A stretch of DNA of 64,000 bases from Butyrivibrio sp. LC3010 (GCF_000424385.1 NZ_AUJU01000002.1:1-64000), one strand, 5' to 3'. Shown: positions 33,064 to 43,270, counted from the first letter of the stretch. Made by a program: numbers and translations. The notes: generated by a model not told the origin, from the sequence alone.

Positions 33064-34986
33064 ATGTCTGAAATGAATAACTATGATGCATCGAGCATTA
33101 CAGTTCTTGAAGGTCTTGAAGCTGTAAGAATGAGACCCGGTATGTATATCGGCAGTGTTTCTACGAGAGGATTGAATCACCTCGTATACGAAATAGTAGA
33201 TAACGCTGTTGATGAACATTTAGCAGGGCATTGTTCTCAGATCACGGTTACGCTCAATCCTGACGGAAGCGCAACTGTAGAGGATAATGGTAGAGGTATC
33301 CCTGTTGGAATGCATGCAAAAGGGATCACGGCTGAGCGTGTTGTTTTAACTATGCTTCACGCAGGTGGTAAATTTGATAATGCAGCTTATAAGACAAGCG
33401 GTGGTCTGCACGGTGTAGGTTCATCCGTTGTAAATGCTCTGTCTACCTGGCTCAAGGTTCAGATCAGAACCGATGGTCAGATCTATGAAGATGCGTATGA
33501 AAGAGGCGTTCCCACTGTACAATTAAAGGATGGTCTGTTAGAACCGGTAGGTAAAACAAGAGAGCATGGTACTACGATTTCTTTTTTACCTGATCCTACA
33601 ATCTTCGAAAAGACCAGATTCAGAGAGGAAGATATAAAGTCCAGACTTCATGAGACTGCTTATCTTAATCCTGAACTCAGAATTATTTTCATCGATGACA
33701 GACCGGGAACCGAGGAGTATATCGAGTTCCACGAGCCTGAGGGAATTACCGGCTTTATCCGCGATATGAATAAATCAAAGGAAACCGTTACGGATGTCAT
33801 TTTCTATAGTGGTGAAAGTGACGGAGTTTCTGTTGATGTCGCTTTTCAGTATGTCAATGAATTCCATGAAAATATACTTGGTTTTTGTAATAACATCTAT
33901 AATGCCGAGGGTGGTACACACCTCACCGGTTTTAAAACCATGTTTACCAATATAATCAATCAATATGCAAGAGAGATCGGTGTACTTAAGGATAAAGACA
34001 ATAATTTCAACGGAACCGATGTCAGAAACGGTATGACTGCTGTAGTCAGCATCAAGCACCCCGATCCCAGATTTGAAGGTCAGACCAAAACAAAGCTTGA
34101 TAACCAGGATGCAGCAAAGATTGTTTCACAGATAACCGGTGATGAGGTAACAAGATTTTTCGACAGAAATTTGGAAGTCTTAAAATCTATAATCGGATGC
34201 GCTGAAAAGGCTGCAAAAATAAGAAAAACAGAGGAGAAAGCCAAGACTAATCTTTTGACTAAGCAGAAGTACTCCTTTGATTCAAATGGTAAGCTTGCGA
34301 ACTGTATCAGTAAAGACGCTTCAAAATGTGAAATCTTTATCGTAGAGGGTGATTCTGCGGGTGGTAGTGCTAAAATGGCGAGAAACAGAGAGTTTCAGGC
34401 TATTTTACCTATTCGCGGAAAAATCCTTAACGTTGAAAAGGCAAGCATAGATAAGATTCTGGCAAATGCAGAGATTAAAACTATGATCAATGCTTTTGGA
34501 TGCGGCTTTTCTGAAGGATATGGCAATGACTTTGACATATCAAAGCTTAGATATGACAAGATTGTTATTATGGCTGATGCCGATGTAGATGGTGCTCATA
34601 TTGCAACACTTCTTCTTACATTGTTCTATAGATTTATGCCTGAGCTGATTTTCGAAGGACATGTCTATATTGCAATGCCGCCTTTATATAAGGCTATGCC
34701 CAGCAGAGGCAAGGAAGAATATCTCTATGATGATGCAGCACTTGAGAGATATCGTAAGAACCATAAAGGCTCATTTACACTTCAAAGATATAAAGGTCTT
34801 GGTGAAATGGATCCTCAGCAGCTTTGGGAAACAACTCTTGATCCTGAAAACAGAATGATGAGACTTGTAGAAATTGAAGATGCAAAGATGGCTTCACACA
34901 TGACCGAGCTTCTTATGGGGAACGATGTCCCTCCGAGAAGAGATTTTATACATCAGCATGCTACAGATGCTGAGCTGGATGTTTAA
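33064..34986 (+). CDS. Type IIA DNA topoisomerase subunit B (GyrB/ParE type)
   Basis: A 640-aa ATPase subunit. The GHKL ATPase has VYEIVDNAVDEHLAG, EDNGRGIPV and GGLHGVGSSVVNALS. The TOPRIM domain has IVEGDSAGGSA and MADADVDGAHI, and the C-terminus has LQRYKGLGEMDPQQLWETT. Length is typical. The subunit A gene follows after 75 bases. GyrB and ParE cannot be separated from this subunit alone; the partner's C-terminal domain and the absence of dnaA/recF neighbours favour a second, topo IV-like pair. A hairpin with CCGTTTGT and ACAAACGG arms lies 38 bases before the start. Confidence 0.94.
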   Translation: MSEMNNYDASSITVLEGLEAVRMRPGMYIGSVSTRGLNHLVYEIVDNAVDEHLAGHCSQITVTLNPDGSATVEDNGRGIPVGMHAKGITAERVVLTMLHAGGKFDNAAYKTSGGLHGVGSSVVNALSTWLKVQIRTDGQIYEDAYERGVPTVQLKDGLLEPVGKTREHGTTISFLPDPTIFEKTRFREEDIKSRLHETAYLNPELRIIFIDDRPGTEEYIEFHEPEGITGFIRDMNKSKETVTDVIFYSGESDGVSVDVAFQYVNEFHENILGFCNNIYNAEGGTHLTGFKTMFTNIINQYAREIGVLKDKDNNFNGTDVRNGMTAVVSIKHPDPRFEGQTKTKLDNQDAAKIVSQITGDEVTRFFDRNLEVLKSIIGCAEKAAKIRKTEEKAKTNLLTKQKYSFDSNGKLANCISKDASKCEIFIVEGDSAGGSAKMARNREFQAILPIRGKILNVEKASIDKILANAEIKTMINAFGCGFSEGYGNDFDISKLRYDKIVIMADADVDGAHIATLLLTLFYRFMPELIFEGHVYIAMPPLYKAMPSRGKEEYLYDDAALERYRKNHKGSFTLQRYKGLGEMDPQQLWETTLDPENRMMRLVEIEDAKMASHMTELLMGNDVPPRRDFIHQHATDAELDV

Positions 34987-35061
34987 TATACAGACATTCA
35001 CTGGATTTGATGATAACGAATTTTAAAATAAGTCTATAAATATCTAAATGAGGTTTACATA

Positions 35062-37299
35062 ATGGAAGAAAAACTGATTCGTTCCGAATATTCGGAAATA
35101 ATGCAAAAGTCATACATAGACTATGCAATGAGTGTAATTGTAGCTCGTGCACTTCCGGATATCAGGGATGGTCTTAAACCTGTTCAGCGCAGAACTTTAT
35201 ACGATATGTACGGGCTTGGTATCAGATATGACAGACCATATCGTAAAAGCGCCCGTATAGTCGGTGATACCATGGGTAAATATCATCCCCATGGTGACAG
35301 CTCTATATATGATTCACTGGTTGTTATGACCCAGGACTTTAAGAAGGCGGTTCCACTGGTTGACGGTCATGGTAACTTTGGAAATATTGAGGGTGATGGA
35401 GCAGCTGCCATGCGTTACACAGAAGCAAGGCTTGCTCAGATTACTCAGGAGAATTTCCTTGCAGATCTTGATAAGGATGTAGTTGATTTTATTCCAAACT
35501 TTGACGAAACTGAGCGTGAACCTACCGTTTTACCTGTTAAAATCCCTAATTTTCTGATAAATGGATCTGAAGGTATTGCAGTAGGTATGGCAACAAATAC
35601 TCCGCCACACAATCTGGCAGAAGTAATTGATGCAGAGATTGCTTTCATGCAAAATCCGGAGATGACAACTAAACAGCTCATGAAATATGTCAAAGGTCCG
35701 GATTTCCCTACAGGTGGAATCGTAATAAATAAGGACGACCTTCGCTCAATCTATGAGACAGGACAGGGTAAGGTTCGCATTCGTGGTAAGGTTGACGTTG
35801 AAAAGGGTAAAGCCGGTCATATAAATCTTATTATTTCTGAGATTCCTTATACAATGATTGGCGCCGGAATTGGAAAATTCCTTTCAGATGTTGCTGAGCT
35901 TGCGGAGAAGAAAGTAACCAATGACATAATTGATATTTCAAACCAGTCTTCAAAAGAGGGAATCCGTATTGTGATCGAGCTTAAGAAGGATACGGATGTT
36001 GAGAATTTTACAAATCTCCTTTATAAGAAGACCAAGCTTGAAGATACCTTTGGTGTAAATATGCTTGCAATTTCTGACGGAAGACCGGAAACTATGAGTC
36101 TTCAGTCAATAATGAAGGCTGTAGTCAACTTCCAGTTTGAAACAGCTACCAGAAAGTATACTACACTGCTTCATAAGGAACAGGACAAAAAGGAAATTCA
36201 GGAAGGTCTTATTAAGGCCTGCAATGTAATTGATATCGTAATCGAAATTCTCAGAGGTTCAAAGGACAGACCTATGGCTAAGGATTGCCTTGTAAACGGT
36301 AACACTGAAGGCATCAGGTTTAAGAGTGAAGCCTCAAGAGCAATGGCTGCCCAGCTACTTTTCACAGAAAGACAGGCTGACGCTATTCTGGAGATGAGAC
36401 TTTACAAATTAATAGGTCTTGAACTTGAAGCTCTCGTAAAGGAACATGAGGACACTATCGCAAAAATATACCGATATGAGGATATTCTTGAGGATCACGA
36501 GTCAATGTCTCTTGTAATTCAAAATGAACTCAGTGAGATCAGAAAGAAATATGCCGTTAAGCGTAGAACGGTTATTGATAACGTTGAAGAGGCTGTTTAT
36601 GAAGAAAAGCCGGTTGAAGAGATCGATGTGGCATTTATCATGGACAGATTTGGTTATGCCAAGACCATTGATGTAACTACTTATGAAAAGAACTTTGATA
36701 CTATCAAGAATGACTTCAGATTTTCATTTGTAATGAAAAATACCGGTAAGGTATGTATATTTACAGCTAATGGTAATCTGCATACTATCAAGGCACTGGA
36801 TCTTCCACAGGGAAGAATGAGAGATAAAGGTGTACCGATTGATAACCTGAGTGACTTTGACACGACCAGTGACCAGATAATATACGTTTCAAGCCAGAGC
36901 AATCTCAACCTGTATAGAATTATGTTTGTTACTAAACAGGCTAATATGAAGATAGTTGACGGTGGCGAGTTTGATGTTACAAGAAGAACAGTTGCCGCAA
37001 CAAAGCTTGCAGAAGGCGATGAGGTTGTAAGTGTTCATGAGCTGCATGAGATAAATACTGTTGTACTTCAGTCTGAGGCAGGATTCTTCCTTAGATTTAG
37101 CATCGACGAAGTTCCAGAGAAGAAAAAGGGAGCTGTTGGTGTCAGAGGAATGCGTCTTTCTGCCAAAGATTCTGTAAGAGATGTGTACTATCTTAAAGAA
37201 GCTGATGAGCAATCAATTGAACACAATGGCAAGGATTTAAAGCTTGATCATCTAAAGATAACAAGCAGAGATACTAAAGGCACAAAAGTAAGATTATAA
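35062..37299 (+). CDS. Type IIA DNA topoisomerase subunit A (ParC/GyrA type)
   Basis: A 745-aa breakage-reunion subunit with the catalytic Tyr119 in AAMRYTEARL. The quinolone-contact positions in HPHGDSSIYDSL keep the sensitive Ser and Asp. The C-terminal beta-pinwheel lacks a canonical seven-residue GyrA box; the matching place at 583-590 reads QGRMRDKG. Because that box is needed for DNA wrapping and negative supercoiling, this is more likely a topo IV-like decatenase than gyrase. It starts at ATG 35062 with a GAGG site. Confidence 0.93.
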   Translation: MEEKLIRSEYSEIMQKSYIDYAMSVIVARALPDIRDGLKPVQRRTLYDMYGLGIRYDRPYRKSARIVGDTMGKYHPHGDSSIYDSLVVMTQDFKKAVPLVDGHGNFGNIEGDGAAAMRYTEARLAQITQENFLADLDKDVVDFIPNFDETEREPTVLPVKIPNFLINGSEGIAVGMATNTPPHNLAEVIDAEIAFMQNPEMTTKQLMKYVKGPDFPTGGIVINKDDLRSIYETGQGKVRIRGKVDVEKGKAGHINLIISEIPYTMIGAGIGKFLSDVAELAEKKVTNDIIDISNQSSKEGIRIVIELKKDTDVENFTNLLYKKTKLEDTFGVNMLAISDGRPETMSLQSIMKAVVNFQFETATRKYTTLLHKEQDKKEIQEGLIKACNVIDIVIEILRGSKDRPMAKDCLVNGNTEGIRFKSEASRAMAAQLLFTERQADAILEMRLYKLIGLELEALVKEHEDTIAKIYRYEDILEDHESMSLVIQNELSEIRKKYAVKRRTVIDNVEEAVYEEKPVEEIDVAFIMDRFGYAKTIDVTTYEKNFDTIKNDFRFSFVMKNTGKVCIFTANGNLHTIKALDLPQGRMRDKGVPIDNLSDFDTTSDQIIYVSSQSNLNLYRIMFVTKQANMKIVDGGEFDVTRRTVAATKLAEGDEVVSVHELHEINTVVLQSEAGFFLRFSIDEVPEKKKGAVGVRGMRLSAKDSVRDVYYLKEADEQSIEHNGKDLKLDHLKITSRDTKGTKVRL

Positions 37300-37315
37300 A
37301 AAAATTGGAGATAAA

Positions 37316-37867
37316 ATGAGAGTAATAGCTGGTGAGGCAAGACGCCTGAGACTCGTAACACCTGAAGGTAACGATACGAGACCTACACAGGATAGAATTA
37401 AAGAAACTCTTTTCAATATGCTTCAGAATGATGTTCCGGGAGCTGTATTTATAGATGTCTTTGCAGGAAGCGGCGGAATAGGAATTGAAGCTCTTTCAAG
37501 AGGTGCAAAAAAGGCATATTTTATTGAGAACAATATTAAGGCTGTTAAATGCATCAATCAGAATCTGCAGACTACTAAATTCGAAGACAGGGCAACTGTT
37601 TTAAGACAGGATGTCCTTGTGGGTCTGAAAAATATAAAGGAAAAAGAGGTTGATCTTATTTTTGTAGATCCGCCTTATGAATCAGGTCTGTATGAAAGGA
37701 CTTTCGAACTCTTGGGACGTTTGCCATATGTTACCGAGTATACGATGCTGATTGCAGAATGCAATCTTGATATGGATCTGTCAGTATTTGAAGATGCAGG
37801 ATTTGAAATTATCAAAGAGAAAAGATATAAAACAAATCAGCACGTATTTCTAAAAAAGGCTATTTAA
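37316..37867 (+). CDS. rsmD: 16S rRNA (guanine-966-N2)-methyltransferase RsmD
   Basis: A 183-aa SAM-dependent methyltransferase. It has the RsmD opening MRVIAGEARRLRL, TRPTQDRIKETLFNML, the SAM loop DVFAGSGGIGIEALSRGA and the catalytic FVDPPYE. It methylates G966 of 16S rRNA during 30S assembly. It starts 16 bases after the topoisomerase gene behind TTGGAG. rsmD-coaD is a conserved neighbour pair; here a large secreted protein gene has come to lie between them. Confidence 0.95.
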   Translation: MRVIAGEARRLRLVTPEGNDTRPTQDRIKETLFNMLQNDVPGAVFIDVFAGSGGIGIEALSRGAKKAYFIENNIKAVKCINQNLQTTKFEDRATVLRQDVLVGLKNIKEKEVDLIFVDPPYESGLYERTFELLGRLPYVTEYTMLIAECNLDMDLSVFEDAGFEIIKEKRYKTNQHVFLKKAI

Positions 37868-37900
37868 TATAATCGGGGACTATTGAAAGGAAGTAATAAG

Positions 37901-40648
37901 GTGAGAAAAGTTTTTTGGGGTAAGAGTATTCTGGCGCTATCACTGGCTTTTGCCATAATGGTTGAAAACAGTGCTGCTTTAACCGTAAATGCATCAGAAA
38001 TTAACGACATAAATGTAACCGAAGAAATCACAGGCAATGAGGATTTTGGCACTGCAGATGAAAATAATTCAGCTGCAGAAGAGAATAATTCAACTGTTGA
38101 TGTTATAACCAGTTCAATATCAGATGATAGTTCTTCAAGTGATGATAATTCTTCCAATACTGTTGGAGCAGTTGCTGAGAGTACTGATGAAGCTGCAGGT
38201 AATAATATTACTACTGATCAGCTTGAAAATACATCAGATGGTGATTTAGCAGTTACTGATGGTAATGCTGATAAAGCAGAATCTGAAGAAGCTTCTGAGA
38301 ATTCAGAGTCTGATCAAAATGCCGGAATATCAGACACAGCCAATGATCAGGAGATTCAAAATCCTTCTGATGCCGAAAATAAGACTGATGAAGAGTTGGC
38401 AGCTGAAAGTGAAGTATCTGACGGCAATGCAAATGCTGAAGAATCTGAAGCATTTGACTTTGTAGGAATTGTAGACGGCTACAAGATAATTCTTCACGCT
38501 GATGCGGGCGTTGTACCTGCCGGAACTGAAGCTGTTGTTCGTAAAGTGAACAAAGTAGCAGGCGTAAAAACAGATGAGCTTGTAAATGATGTATTACCTG
38601 CAGAATCAGCTGTATATGAATCTGCATCCTTTGATATTTCATTATTTAATAATGGTGTAGAAATAGAACCGGAAGGCAATGTTTCAGTTGATATCGTACT
38701 TGCTGATGAACTTACTGACGCAAAGGAAGATGGTGATTCTACATCTCTTCAGGTCTTTCATATTGAGGATGACCTTACAACAACAGAGGTAAATGCTGAC
38801 GTTACACAGAATTATGGTTTGAACAGTGCTAATGATAATGCTACAGATATTTATGGAGATACAGAAGAGACTGTTGTACATTATGATGCTGACAGTTTCT
38901 CAGTTTATGATGTTTCTGTTGTATTAAACTTTACCACATCTGATGCGATAGCAGAACTTAACCCCGTATATGAAGGCGTAATTGATGCAAACAAAGAGGA
39001 ACTTGATTTATTGGCTTCAGGCCTTGATTCAACTGTAAATGTTAAAACTCTTTTAGCATCCGGAGGAAAATGTACTTCTACTCAGGAAATGGGTGAAGCT
39101 GTAAGAAGAGGAATAATGGCGAGACAATCTCTCATTACTGTCGATTTTAAGCTTCCTGGAATTTATAATGAATTAACAATCGTAAACGAGCTTTATGACG
39201 TAATGATTGAGCATACCGGTGTTCCTAATGAAGGCGATTATGTAAGATGGGCTTATTGTGAAAACAGTTATCAGACTACAAAAGCATATGCTAATGACAT
39301 GACCTATGGTACTTTTCAAATTAGCTTCATTTATACCCATAGTGCACAGCAGGAAATTGAAACAACCAATGCCATTAATTCCCTGGTAAATAAGTTAAAG
39401 CTTACAAGTCTTAAATCTGATTATGATAAAGCAAAAGCGGCTTATGACTGGATATGTAAGAATGTAACTTATGATCATGATTTTCAAATAAAACAATCCT
39501 ATGGTGATTACAGTCCGTATTCATGTTATTCTGCTGCTATAAAGCATTATACTGTATGTGAAGGTTACTCACTTTTATTTTACAGAATGATGCTAATGAG
39601 CGGTGTAGATGCAAGACTTATACCGGGAGATGGTGGTCGAGCAGGGGCGACAGGAGCTCATGGATGGAACATTGTAAAGATAGGTAATATTTATTACAAT
39701 GTTGATTCGACATGGGGTTCAGAGTTTAGCGACAAATCAGTATGGTTCCTTAAAGGAAGTAAAAACTTCGATACTGTTTCAGTCAGTGTAAATGGAAGAC
39801 GTATAACTTATTTGCATAGTCGTTATGATCCTTATAATACTAATGAATTCCACAGAATTTATCCTACAAGTGTTAACGACTATAATAACGTAAACTATAA
39901 TTCAGCACCTGTTAGTATTTCCATTAATACACCCAATGCAATGGTTGGCGTTGGACAGTCAATCCAGCTGACTGCTACTGTAAGCAATAACAAGGGCGTA
40001 ATATGGAGTTCATCAGACAGTGCCGTTGCTACTGTATCCGATGCAGGTATAGTGACCGGTTTAAAGAATGGTGAATGTGAAATATTTGCTACATCTGTTT
40101 ACGGTGGTAAAAAGGCAAGATGCCGTGTTCTTGTAACGGATGGACGAGTAAAAACTGTTGAAGTAGCTGCAAACACAATCAGCATATTTGAGGGTAGCAA
40201 GGCAAATGCCAACGCTTCCGTATTCCCTGAGTGGGCAGTTAATAAAGCCATTAGGTATAAGTCCTCTAATAAGAAAATTGCATCTGTCAATAAGAATGGT
40301 GTCATAACGGCAAAGAAGAAAGGTAAATGTGTTATTACCTGTACTTCAGCTGATGGTGGCTATCAGGCTCAGATAAAAGTAGTTGTAAAAAAAGCAACCA
40401 GAGTCAAGTCAATTAAATTGACAAAGAAAAAAATAAAACTTACTGTCGGAGCAGGTGCTACATTGGGCGTTAAGTTCAATCCAAGAAAAGCTACGAACAA
40501 AGAACTTACATGGAAGAGCAGCAAACCCGGTATTGTATCTGTAGATGCAGCAGGAAATATTATTGCTTTGTCAAAGGGTAAAGCAAAGATTACTGCTAAG
40601 TCGGTAGATGGTAAACATAAAGCTACATGTACTGTAGTAGTTAAGTAA
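37901..40648 (+). CDS. Secreted transglutaminase-like protein with Big2 repeats
   Basis: A 915-aa exported protein. A signal peptide (about 1-30, cleavage probably after VNA) is followed by a long acidic low-complexity region rich in Asp, Glu, Ser, Asn and Ala (to about 185), a beta-rich middle, a transglutaminase-like domain (about 500-620) with a Cys553-His587-Asp602 triad (TVCEGYS, GAHGWNIV, YNVDSTWG), and about three bacterial Ig-like group 2 repeats (660-915, each with a W or Y-xSSxxxxATV-type core). It may cleave or cross-link peptide bonds at the cell surface. No LPxTG or S-layer motif is seen. GTG 37901 is chosen for AAAGGAAG 8 bases upstream. It interrupts the usual rsmD-coaD adjacency. 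Confidence 0.9.
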   Translation: MRKVFWGKSILALSLAFAIMVENSAALTVNASEINDINVTEEITGNEDFGTADENNSAAEENNSTVDVITSSISDDSSSSDDNSSNTVGAVAESTDEAAGNNITTDQLENTSDGDLAVTDGNADKAESEEASENSESDQNAGISDTANDQEIQNPSDAENKTDEELAAESEVSDGNANAEESEAFDFVGIVDGYKIILHADAGVVPAGTEAVVRKVNKVAGVKTDELVNDVLPAESAVYESASFDISLFNNGVEIEPEGNVSVDIVLADELTDAKEDGDSTSLQVFHIEDDLTTTEVNADVTQNYGLNSANDNATDIYGDTEETVVHYDADSFSVYDVSVVLNFTTSDAIAELNPVYEGVIDANKEELDLLASGLDSTVNVKTLLASGGKCTSTQEMGEAVRRGIMARQSLITVDFKLPGIYNELTIVNELYDVMIEHTGVPNEGDYVRWAYCENSYQTTKAYANDMTYGTFQISFIYTHSAQQEIETTNAINSLVNKLKLTSLKSDYDKAKAAYDWICKNVTYDHDFQIKQSYGDYSPYSCYSAAIKHYTVCEGYSLLFYRMMLMSGVDARLIPGDGGRAGATGAHGWNIVKIGNIYYNVDSTWGSEFSDKSVWFLKGSKNFDTVSVSVNGRRITYLHSRYDPYNTNEFHRIYPTSVNDYNNVNYNSAPVSISINTPNAMVGVGQSIQLTATVSNNKGVIWSSSDSAVATVSDAGIVTGLKNGECEIFATSVYGGKKARCRVLVTDGRVKTVEVAANTISIFEGSKANANASVFPEWAVNKAIRYKSSNKKIASVNKNGVITAKKKGKCVITCTSADGGYQAQIKVVVKKATRVKSIKLTKKKIKLTVGAGATLGVKFNPRKATNKELTWKSSKPGIVSVDAAGNIIALSKGKAKITAKSVDGKHKATCTVVVK

Positions 40649-40659
40649 GAGGTTTAAGT

Positions 40660-41169
40660 ATGAAAATAGCAGTTTATCCTGGAAGCTTTGATCCCATAAC
40701 ATTGGGGCATTTGGATATTATTAGAAGAGCATCAGAAATGTTTGATAAACTGGTAATTGTCGTTAGCGTCAATACAGCCAAGCATCCGTTGTTTTCAGCG
40801 GATGAACGTGTTAAGATGATTAAAGAGGCTACATCAGATCTTGATAATGTCGAGATTGATTCGTATGAAGGATTGATAATTGATTATTGCAAAGAGAATA
40901 ATATCAAGATCCTTCTTAGAGGATTACGAGCAATTACTGATTTTGAGTATGAGCTTCAGATTTCACAAACAAACAGAGCTTTTTCAAAAAATGAAGTAGA
41001 TACCGTTTTCCTTACAACAAGCCTTGAATACGCATATCTAAGCAGTTCTACGGTGAGAGAATTCGCCAGCTTTCATGGGGATATAAGCCATTGCGTTACT
41101 CCTTATGTAGCACAGATGGTTTATAAAAAATATGGATATGATAATAAACATGGGAGGAAACAACTATGA
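40660..41169 (+). CDS. coaD: Phosphopantetheine adenylyltransferase CoaD
   Basis: A 169-aa nucleotidyltransferase that makes dephospho-CoA from 4'-phosphopantetheine and ATP, the fourth step of CoA synthesis. It has the ATP-binding YPGSFDPITLGHLDII (with the GH of the HxGH motif), the substrate residues RGLRAITDFEYE, and the C-terminal SSSTVRE. Length is typical. Its stop overlaps the start of the next gene by four bases (ATGA). Confidence 0.97.
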   Translation: MKIAVYPGSFDPITLGHLDIIRRASEMFDKLVIVVSVNTAKHPLFSADERVKMIKEATSDLDNVEIDSYEGLIIDYCKENNIKILLRGLRAITDFEYELQISQTNRAFSKNEVDTVFLTTSLEYAYLSSSTVREFASFHGDISHCVTPYVAQMVYKKYGYDNKHGRKQL

Positions 41170-41816
41170 GCAGCAGAATTGAACAATGCATTGATGAAAT
41201 TGAGACTTACATTGACAACTGCAAGCATCAGCCCCTGTCACATGGAAACATTATTGTTAACAAGGAAGAGATAGATGATCTTCTAAGGGAACTTCGAAGT
41301 AAAACTCCTGAAGAAATCAGACGTTATCAGACTATTATTAGTAATAAAGAATCCATCTTAGAGGATGCCAGAAAAAAAGCCAAGGATCTTATAGATAAGG
41401 CTACAGAACAGACACATGCAATGATTAATGAGCATGACATTATGCAACAGGCTTATGCTCAGGCAAATGAAGTGATCGCTCATGCTGCTAAGCAGGCTGA
41501 GGATATTCTTACTAAATCAACCAATGAAGCAAATCAGATGAAGGCTGCAGCAGTAGCTTATACAGATAATCTTTTGGCAGAAGTTGAGGTAATTGTAAAC
41601 AAGGCAATTGATACAACAAGTGCCAGCAATAATGCATTACTTAGAGATCTTACTGCTTACAGTGAGACCATTAAATCAAACAGAGCAGATTTAGTACCTC
41701 CCAGTGTTAACCCTTCGAATGTAAGAGAGCCTCAGAGGGCATCAGCAAATGTATCTGAGATAACTCCTGAAGGCGGTTATGCAGATGAGGCTGATCTGAA
41801 TCTGGATATGTTATAA
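41166..41816 (+). CDS. Coiled-coil protein of unknown function
   Basis: A 216-aa cytoplasmic protein with long alpha-helical, Ala/Glu/Lys/Gln-rich segments (about 45-180) resembling the stalk helices of ATPase subunit E/H or septal DivIVA-like proteins. The N-terminus (SSRIEQCIDEIETYIDNC) and a C-terminal disordered Pro/Ser/Asn tail are distinct. I cannot assign a function. It is translationally coupled to coaD through an ATGA overlap, as in related Lachnospiraceae as I recall. Confidence 0.8.
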   Translation: MSSRIEQCIDEIETYIDNCKHQPLSHGNIIVNKEEIDDLLRELRSKTPEEIRRYQTIISNKESILEDARKKAKDLIDKATEQTHAMINEHDIMQQAYAQANEVIAHAAKQAEDILTKSTNEANQMKAAAVAYTDNLLAEVEVIVNKAIDTTSASNNALLRDLTAYSETIKSNRADLVPPSVNPSNVREPQRASANVSEITPEGGYADEADLNLDML

Positions 41817-41896
41817 AGACCGGTCCCGTACTGTGCATTAAGACAAGCTATTTTGTTTGTTATACTCAGTCAAATGACTATTCAAATTGTAATATG

Positions 41897-41924
41897 GCTG
41901 TCGCAATTTTAATCCTGCGACAGC
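41897..41924 (+). terminator. Hairpin before rsuA (weak terminator)
   Basis: GCTGTCGCA pairs perfectly with TGCGACAGC around a 10-base loop, followed by TATTTCTATT. The T-run is interrupted, so termination may be partial. Confidence 0.45.
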
Positions 41925-41943
41925 TATTTCTATTAAGGATGAT

Positions 41944-42651
41944 ATGAGATTAGATAAATTTTTAGGTGATTGTTCACTTGGAACAAGAAAGCAGTTAAAA
42001 GAATACATAAAAAACGGAATGGTAACAGTTGATGGCGCTGTTGCCAATAAACCGGAAATGCCCGTTGATCCGGAGAAAAATGAGATTATATTCGCCGGTG
42101 AGAATCTGACCAGGGATTATAAAAAGTACAGGTATTACATTTTGAATAAGCCCCAGGGTGTTGTTTCTGCTACCCGTGATAATCATGATAAGACCGTTCT
42201 TGATCTTATTGATACAGGTTATGACAAAGACCTGGCTCCCGTTGGAAGACTTGATAAAGATACGGAGGGACTCCTTATTATAACTAATGACGGAAAACTG
42301 TCCCATCGTTTATTATCACCTAAAAAGCATGTTGAAAAGGAGTATGAAGTACATACTAAAAAACATGTTTCAGATGAGGATTTAAGAAAGCTTGAGAATG
42401 GACTTGATATAGGTGACGAAGAGCTTACACTTCCTGCAAAAGCATTTATCGAAAATCAGGATGGAACTGAAATATTGCATCTTATTATACATGAAGGGCG
42501 TTTTCATCAGGTTAAAAGAATGCTTGAAGCCATAGGCAATGAAGTTACATTTTTAAAAAGAATAAGGATGGGTCAATTAGTTCTCGATTCCGCATTATTG
42601 CCGGGAGAATATAGAGAGCTTACTAATGATGAGCTGAATTTATTAAAGTAA
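41944..42651 (+). CDS. Pseudouridine synthase, RsuA family
   Basis: A 235-aa RNA-modifying enzyme with an N-terminal S4 RNA-binding domain (MRLDKFLGDCSLGTRKQL) and a catalytic domain with the nucleophile Asp in VGRLDKDTEGLL. The ILNKPQGVVSA segment and the C-terminal EGRFHQVKRML are those of RsuA, which makes pseudouridine at 16S rRNA position 516. RluB/E/F relatives act on 23S rRNA, so the site is not certain. Confidence 0.9.
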   Translation: MRLDKFLGDCSLGTRKQLKEYIKNGMVTVDGAVANKPEMPVDPEKNEIIFAGENLTRDYKKYRYYILNKPQGVVSATRDNHDKTVLDLIDTGYDKDLAPVGRLDKDTEGLLIITNDGKLSHRLLSPKKHVEKEYEVHTKKHVSDEDLRKLENGLDIGDEELTLPAKAFIENQDGTEILHLIIHEGRFHQVKRMLEAIGNEVTFLKRIRMGQLVLDSALLPGEYRELTNDELNLLK

Positions 42652-42667
42652 TTATTTTGAGGTAAGT

Positions 42668-43270
42668 ATGAGAAGAGTTGCAAAAGGAAATTTTGGATAT
42701 ATTGAGTATAATAGAAAATTTGCGGCAGTAAGAACTGTTATTGCCCTTGCTATATGCCTTATTATTTTCTTTACAGGACTAATTATTTATAAGTCTAATA
42801 AAAGTGCATTTAGTATAATTGCCGCCATTGGATGTCTTCCTACAGGACTTAGTGCAGTGAATTTAGTGATGTATTTAAGAGCACATCCGTGTTCAAAAAA
42901 AGCATATGACATAATTGAAGCTCACAGAAACGGTCTTCTTATCAGATATGATCTTGAAATGACAAGCTATGATGAGAACTACGGCATTGCAGCAGCTACA
43001 GTTCTTGATAAGAATGTCGTATGCTACACTGAGGATAACACCCTTGATACCGTTAATTGTGAGAAACATATCAAAAATCAGATATCTCAGAGTGGTTACA
43101 GTAATTATACTGTTAAAGTGTTTAAGGATATTAATGCTTTCTGTTCAAGGCTTGATCAGCTTGAACAGATAAGGGTAACAAAGAAAATCGATCCGCAGGC
43201 CATAGAAGATGCATGGGTTCCCGGAACAGTAGAAACCTGTGCTTTAGTCCTGCTTTCTATTTCACTTTAA
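42668..43270 (+). CDS. Hypothetical two-helix membrane protein
   Basis: A 200-aa protein with two hydrophobic helices (about 21-41 and 46-68) and a C-terminal cytoplasmic domain of about 125 residues. Unrecognised. The soluble part has mixed alpha/beta character and scattered cysteines but no clear active-site motif. It lies between two pseudouridine synthase genes with short spacers, so it is co-transcribed with them. Confidence 0.72.
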   Translation: MRRVAKGNFGYIEYNRKFAAVRTVIALAICLIIFFTGLIIYKSNKSAFSIIAAIGCLPTGLSAVNLVMYLRAHPCSKKAYDIIEAHRNGLLIRYDLEMTSYDENYGIAAATVLDKNVVCYTEDNTLDTVNCEKHIKNQISQSGYSNYTVKVFKDINAFCSRLDQLEQIRVTKKIDPQAIEDAWVPGTVETCALVLLSISL

